This document shows, one piece after another, positions 7,901 to 9,484 of a DNA stretch of 9,484 bases. The stretch is from Candidatus Latescibacterota bacterium. GTDB lineage: Bacteria > Latescibacterota > 4484-107 > B68-G9. The stretch is from the NCBI GenBank assembly GCA_012961755.1, contig DTYS01000134.1:1-9484 (forward strand). Reading direction: 5' to 3'. Each line of letters begins with the position of its first letter. Within the stretch, counting starts at the first letter, position 1. The notes beneath the pieces were generated by a model. That model did not search any database. It had not been told where the DNA came from and worked only from the letters and a program-made list of their open reading frames with translations. Made by a program: the position numbers and the translations under genes.

Positions 7901-8963
7901 GGAGAGGATAGAGAAGGAGCTTATAACTTTCTCCGAGCGTTATCCCACCATCATAGTTAAGCCCGAGAAGGAATCCGGAGGCAGAAAGGCAAAGATACTC
8001 CCCGTGCGGGAGGGTGGGGAGGTCATCTGGGATAACCTTCTGGAACTTAGAGATCTGATATACGACATATGCAAGGCCGACAACGCGGTGGTCCAGGAGG
8101 TGTTGGAGTCAAGGGTGAGACAGCTCTACACAAGGGAGTTCTTAGAGGACCTGGTGGACAGGTTCGCAAGGATCGGGGTGCCGGTGCTCTTGGACAGGGA
8201 ACCTAAGACCCCTCTCTTCTCCTACTTTAGGCAAGTCCTCGTGTGGAACGGCGAGGATTATGAGATATCCCACCACATAACGGTCGTGAGCACCAGAGGG
8301 ATAGCCAACGTCGGTCAGGGAGGGCTCTTGTACGAGTACACCGACGACATAATAAATCCTAAGTACAGGGAGGACATGAGGAGGGGAATAACCGAGGCGG
8401 CCTACCGCTCCATGGAGGCCCAGAGGAGGTACATAAGGGAGCACTGGAGGGAGATATTGGAGGAATACTTAGACGCCTTCCCCGAGCTCAAGGAACGGAT
8501 CAAGATGGAACCTCCAGGGGAGGACCTCACCGGCTTCTCATACATGGATATCCCCTACGAGATGGGAGACTACATGCCAGTGTTCCTGGTGGACGAGGAG
8601 GACAGGCTCGTAAGGGTCTACGATCCGGACGATGAGAAGCTGGTGTACCTCTTCGACGAGGACGGGAAGCCCACGGGCGTGGAGATATACGACGGGGAAG
8701 GAAGGCAGGTCAGGTACGACGAGCCCATCCCGGTGTTCGACTCCGACGGTAACCGCGTCCTGCTTTACGACGCCAAGGGTAGATCCATCCCCACCCTCGT
8801 GCTCTACAAGATAGAGCCCAACCCCGGAGCTGGCCTCTGGAGGCCACACAACGACCAGCTCCCTCCAGAGCGCAAGGGCGAAGGGGTATACATCGTCTTC
8901 AAGTGCTTAGGAGAAAGGGCCAAGGCTTACAGAAGGCTAATCGGGAACAGGCTATGCTCCTAA
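1923..8963 (+). CDS. Giant multidomain protein with C-terminal ATP-grasp-like module
   Basis: One frame of 2346 codons (roughly 260 kDa) that I do not recognise as a whole. It has no signal peptide or membrane segment, so it is probably cytosolic. Seen in order: residues about 40-840 are charged and mostly helical, with an HTH-like stretch near 760-785; about 850-1350 is an alpha/beta region with GGFCVPKE (970-977), GTCAGSD around C1207 and FADGTSG (1336-1342); about 1350-1680 is Arg/Glu-rich and helical, possibly coiled coil; about 1687-1760 is a His/Tyr/Phe-rich region. An ATP-grasp-like module follows: VVYPHGN (1842-1848), IIVKPEKESGG (2010-2020, K2013 the expected ATP lysine), VVQEVL (2056-2061), YFRQVLV from 2101, and STRGIANVGQGG with N2129 as likely metal ligand. 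The tail (2220-2346) has Asp/Gly turns and a GLWRPHND block. ATP-grasp enzymes join carboxylates to amines or thiols via acyl phosphate; the substrate is unknown. GTG 2043 is a serious alternative start (codon 41). Confidence 0.8.
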   Translation: MEGRIPFPLTYPFKRRHNGVCEARRGRGRSVGSVEVRGGIVGPLEGEPEEAYRALSEGLKLLKGFSVPGKFTIEFLEGHEWMAEGGDGKVLLDVQGAQAGLYAMGLAYVFSQWEGMEDAEALDRALRLYEGFPEPVRRAVLEVVSSPELDVGGVFGRLLREAPGKPPEERERLISLTLARAFIELPYDSEGARRAIREASGDLESLRMALYRVLQGTYDYELEEAHAERIARWCRENGIRLVGGRFSRAFYIDAMLMASSRVLPSESIRKHVDDLVRWVRDTGFRIESLGKEVSLEELGGELQEVVNLTLKDEVSEAEVEGVLDRFKRALREWEGKWISALDKEQFHRAAKVASEGREGPTLRTLSKDRANVRAKTEAIMEAVSKVEAAAASAPKKHPAFMAFFQRVFPIDALNIGIVNELLDPFFGEDPEVHRLIRESGPRLYVTPHLKAWLRHCDDWVEALPAYATYEIIPKDGGYEISAWVQRGILEDMYKRHAEDWALNIEEVMATEHVALAREILAEAEGLPHRSERKLLEVFEGKEGAVAAVAALVEDAYLKHVVEVARIGEERSLGRMEALREFLRTLPEDHPVQRARRGEDAEVLVQQEGLSAKAGRLLPLADLPRRKLPCIHVLTTLGPGESEVYVRNWLEEAMSLFVVSREHGFEEEVARKVEDHRRRLVLIGERLVKELELEGELYGLISEVGSRQEAVLRLLSSYPEVGEEAARLSILLEREGRRPEDVSEPKVVMEYLKAHPELRTKTAEEVAEENGVTPEEVARDHSLSAEAEAKALSAARREVLKDLGLEGEVRGYIRMRLDPDMAKFMARREVIAERGLSEKLHDPRFRYDATGPFKKYHILYTPSRVDLGPEEVRSVREVPKWVGGIDSDAASSGRVLYGLYNTAGPVAVDSPRWAEFLKVGENFFSRGGVFYLSLTAGANLDALGMGDFEFFRDQWNRRGDRIVLPGGETYGGFCVPKEFSLLYAIIIAAVRKETSERMLRAFGLPEELRDEVLGDLRKILAMRLDCPSELDWELQAASFLSERYPDYFRVLGGSGYVVRLPQVADALHRAGVIFPRDEGRWKAKFRLAYWADKKAQGLEEVNRIGPFRKVLLIRELVEDARRRNPNVVPDHKLVGVMGAAYKEGARKDGREIRITDVRFSAGARKLEIYAGTYEHHLLKDIDPEGREIVRELFKDFRSPADIRLVGTCAGSDILNHVPGSGLEEEKDKVLRRLLEAGLTEDQIDANCKVSGGDLERWAGVRELPDEEREKLISEIGPRIHLLVVDRRGPFRSYEEALQGVDFVDLSIPDPELLDLIDDLPKMLFIMRQGRPESALVFADGTSGARRYAFSFRYPSVKRKVKELFALEERAIYGALGIGAETIEKWRREAVFEREKAMALYGALVEGRTEEARRLYCEIVREIVRADKAGEAAREEQAARRLGVWRRDYRYRSEALSRVVKGMPLSNLDFGTWLLLGGMYGLSGRASQEEIEGCRLRFEEAVRALPPENGPRGFSSEEVDEIVRLWVRPRYEPPPEGAYREVETGIMGSLKAVEEKVSMLAKREARRRQTRRAVALRARREALVKARVEGSFQEAYDRAKAVVGDGRSVPSSEAFGRFLAWTMKAFSELSSSLGSEKIGSLASSLFEKGEIPPEGYRELEAATAKAAELVRDEAVMLERVAQALELLDIAYLLDHTYDLGPDEMMVELARFFDLTVNSHFFDYPPYHYHKERGVGFQGLSRQELFRLAERRHRWLYTHVRHLMATSTELSVKSSDYLDAWLGDMDRAILPLGVGGETEAERFWFSYARLRDVAVLWHEGFPLPEVLRCVDPEALKVGERANVAVVYPHGNTTVPVALEQGPKLAQDDMNLLLCAFPEIGERDGRKVLLLHDGFGRISAEDYERITGKKSEEEGVWVLMEFKEPVVAHGIFFHFTHPLRSCIEEVKAPLIQPFLWEAATYLKCRLPDMLRGSGVRTAEQINFYGKDLMATSEEEAKERIEKELITFSERYPTIIVKPEKESGGRKAKILPVREGGEVIWDNLLELRDLIYDICKADNAVVQEVLESRVRQLYTREFLEDLVDRFARIGVPVLLDREPKTPLFSYFRQVLVWNGEDYEISHHITVVSTRGIANVGQGGLLYEYTDDIINPKYREDMRRGITEAAYRSMEAQRRYIREHWREILEEYLDAFPELKERIKMEPPGEDLTGFSYMDIPYEMGDYMPVFLVDEEDRLVRVYDPDDEKLVYLFDEDGKPTGVEIYDGEGRQVRYDEPIPVFDSDGNRVLLYDAKGRSIPTLVLYKIEPNPGAGLWRPHNDQLPPERKGEGVYIVFKCLGERAKAYRRLIGNRLCS
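1947..1976 (+). promoter_or_regulatory. Weak candidate internal promoter before GTG 2043
   Basis: CTGACC (1947-1952) and CATAAC (1971-1976) are 18 bp apart, each matching the sigma-70 consensus at 4 of 6 positions. They lie just after the TPR stop, in a stretch that lacks the purine bias of the surrounding coding DNA. If real, the giant gene has its own promoter, a leader of about 60 bases, and begins at GTG 2043. Confidence 0.2.
2032..2039 (+). promoter_or_regulatory. Ribosome binding site for alternative start GTG 2043
   Basis: GGGGAGGG ends 3 bases before an in-frame GTG at 2043, and the GGAGG core (2034-2038) leaves a short 4-base spacing. From this GTG the protein begins VGPLEGEPEEAYRALSEGLK, which reads like ordinary folded protein. 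The 40 residues before it are rich in Arg, Gly and Pro with no clear fold. Confidence 0.4.
8592..8783 (+). repeat. Asp/Gly turn repeats in the tail of the giant protein
   Basis: Six short units follow one another between residues 2224 and 2287: VDEEDR, YDPDDE, FDEDGK, YDGEGR, FDSDGN and YDAKGR. The leading Asp residues lie at 2224, 2234, 2245, 2257, 2273 and 2283, giving steps of 10, 11, 12, 16 and 10. Each unit is a hydrophobic or aromatic residue, then Asp, then an acidic or Gly turn, then a basic or Asn residue in most cases, with beta-type residues between. This suggests stacked beta-hairpins, possibly calcium-binding. It does not match a repeat family I can name with confidence. Confidence 0.6.
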
Positions 8964-8991
8964 CTTCCCCGCATAGGCCTCTGTGAGACCC

Positions 8992-9041
8992 TCCGAAGGG
9001 AAAGTCAACATCCTTGCCACCACTTGACAACGTTCCCCGGA
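8992..9041. repeat. Imperfect inverted repeat overlapping the next promoter
   Basis: Three paired blocks are nested: TCCG (8992-8995) with CGGA (9038-9041), GGGAA (8998-9002) with TTCCC (9033-9037), and GTCAA (9004-9008) with TTGAC (9024-9028). They are separated by small bulges and a 15-base loop, giving 14 pairs in total. The right arm carries the TTGACA -35 box of the downstream gene. In RNA reading through from the giant gene it could fold as a 3' hairpin. A weak U-rich run (TTAAATTTT) starts only 5 bases later, so it is a poor standard terminator. An operator role is equally possible. Confidence 0.45.
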
Positions 9042-9052
9042 AGCCTTAAATT
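9024..9052 (+). promoter_or_regulatory. Sigma-70-type promoter of the cNMP-domain gene
   Basis: A perfect TTGACA (9024-9029) and TAAATT (9047-9052, 4 of 6 matches) are separated by the optimal 17 bp. Transcription would start near 9059, leaving a leader of about 18 bases that holds the GAGGTGGG ribosome site. This is the clearest promoter in the window and the best single argument that the DNA is bacterial. Confidence 0.7.
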
Positions 9053-9066
9053 TTCCCTCAAAATAC

Positions 9067-9074
9067 GAGGTGGG
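9067..9074 (+). promoter_or_regulatory. Ribosome binding site of the cNMP-domain gene
   Basis: GAGGTGGG ends two bases before ATG 9077. The GAGGTG core has spacing of about 4 bases. It fixes the start at 9077, because no other in-frame start lies between the promoter and the conserved domain. Confidence 0.6.
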
Positions 9075-9076
9075 CT

Positions 9077-9484
9077 ATGCATCCCCTTTGGAGCAACTTC
9101 TTCCGGCAGAAGAAGGAGCAAAGGAGCCTCTCGGACATGCTCAGGGAGATCCCTATATTTTCAGACCTGAGGAAGGGGGAACTCAGGAAGTTGGAGAAGA
9201 TAGTGCACTTGCGCAGGTTCAAGCCCGGGGAGGAGGTGTTCCGGGAGGGCGAGCCGGGAGTAGGGATGTACATAGTGCGCTTAGGCGGGATAGATATCCT
9301 CCAGAGGAGCGAGGAGGGCTCGGAGCAACGCTTGGCGCATTTAGAGTCGGGGGACTTCTTCGGAGAGCTCGCCCTATTGGACGAGGCTCCGAGGTCCGCG
9401 ACGGCCAAGGCCACGGAACCTACGGAACTCTGGGGCATATTCAGGCCCGACCTTATGGACCTCATACAGAGGGACCCAAGGCTC
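9077..9484 (+). CDS. Cyclic-nucleotide-binding-domain protein (N-terminal part, cut by window edge)
   Basis: 136 codons are open to the right edge. A basic N-terminal helix (MHPLWSNFFRQKKEQRS) leads into a cNMP-binding beta-roll of the CRP/FNR and PKA-regulatory type. LREIPIFSDLRKGELRKL (22-39) is the usual entry helix, RRFKPGEEVFREGEPGVGMYIV (46-66) the first strands, and GELALLDEAPRSATAKA (96-112) the phosphate-binding cassette. The cassette retains the Glu (E97) and Arg (R106) that hold cyclic nucleotide ribose and phosphate in ligand-binding members, so cAMP, cGMP or c-di-GMP binding is plausible. Whether a DNA-binding helix-turn-helix follows, as in CRP, or the protein is a stand-alone sensor or fused to an enzyme, cannot be seen. 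It has its own strong promoter with an inverted repeat across the -35, which could allow autoregulation. The neighbours give no function. Confidence 0.88.
   Translation, partial: MHPLWSNFFRQKKEQRSLSDMLREIPIFSDLRKGELRKLEKIVHLRRFKPGEEVFREGEPGVGMYIVRLGGIDILQRSEEGSEQRLAHLESGDFFGELALLDEAPRSATAKATEPTELWGIFRPDLMDLIQRDPRL

Noticed and set aside
2100..8900. Many long open frames on the minus strand and other plus frames inside the giant gene
   Set aside because: High GC and purine bias leave antisense frames open. They show no motifs and no ribosome sites, and the giant frame covers them all with consistent codon use.
8975..9000. Intrinsic terminator just after the giant gene
   Set aside because: Only short mismatched stems (GGCCTC/GAGACC and CCCT/AGGG) with no following U run. 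The larger repeat at 8992-9041 is the better candidate.
1..9484. CRISPR array, insertion sequence, phage or toxin-antitoxin elements
   Set aside because: No regularly spaced repeats, transposase, integrase or short toxin/antitoxin gene pair is present.

Overview
The window looks like the chromosome of a thermophilic bacterium. Arg is coded almost only by AGG and Ile mostly by ATA. Coding strands are strongly purine-rich, GGAGG-type Shine-Dalgarno sites precede several starts, and one intergenic region has a textbook sigma-70 promoter (TTGACA, 17 bp, TAAATT). The cyclic-nucleotide-type sensor domain also fits Bacteria better than Archaea. I cannot name the phylum from sequence alone.

Layout. 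(1) Bases 1-416, minus strand: the N-terminal 138 residues of a MOFRL-type glycerate 2-kinase, running off the left edge. (2) Bases 417-850: a 434-bp divergent intergenic region rich in signals. It holds a likely leftward promoter for the kinase, a GC hairpin, an imperfect long inverted repeat, an AT palindrome carrying opposed -10 boxes, and a possible leaderless promoter at the start of the next gene. (3) Bases 851-1933, plus: a probably exported tetratricopeptide (TPR) protein of about 360 residues. (4) Bases 1923-8963, plus: one uninterrupted reading frame of up to 2346 codons. It encodes a giant, apparently soluble protein that I do not recognise as a whole. Its last quarter looks like an ATP-grasp ligase module followed by an Asp/Gly-rich repeat tail. 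(5) Bases 8964-9076: an intergenic region with a strong promoter embedded in an imperfect inverted repeat. (6) Bases 9077-9484, plus: a cyclic-nucleotide-binding-fold protein, running off the right edge.

The TPR gene and the giant gene are co-directional and overlap or nearly touch, so they probably form a two-gene operon. The giant protein is the main unexplained item. The C-terminal ATP-grasp reading predicts ATP-dependent ligation of a carboxylate to an amine or thiol. The roughly 1900 residues before it have no domain I can identify and may supply substrate binding or further catalytic steps. The kinase and the cNMP-domain gene are separately promoted neighbours, and nothing in the sequence ties them to the giant protein.
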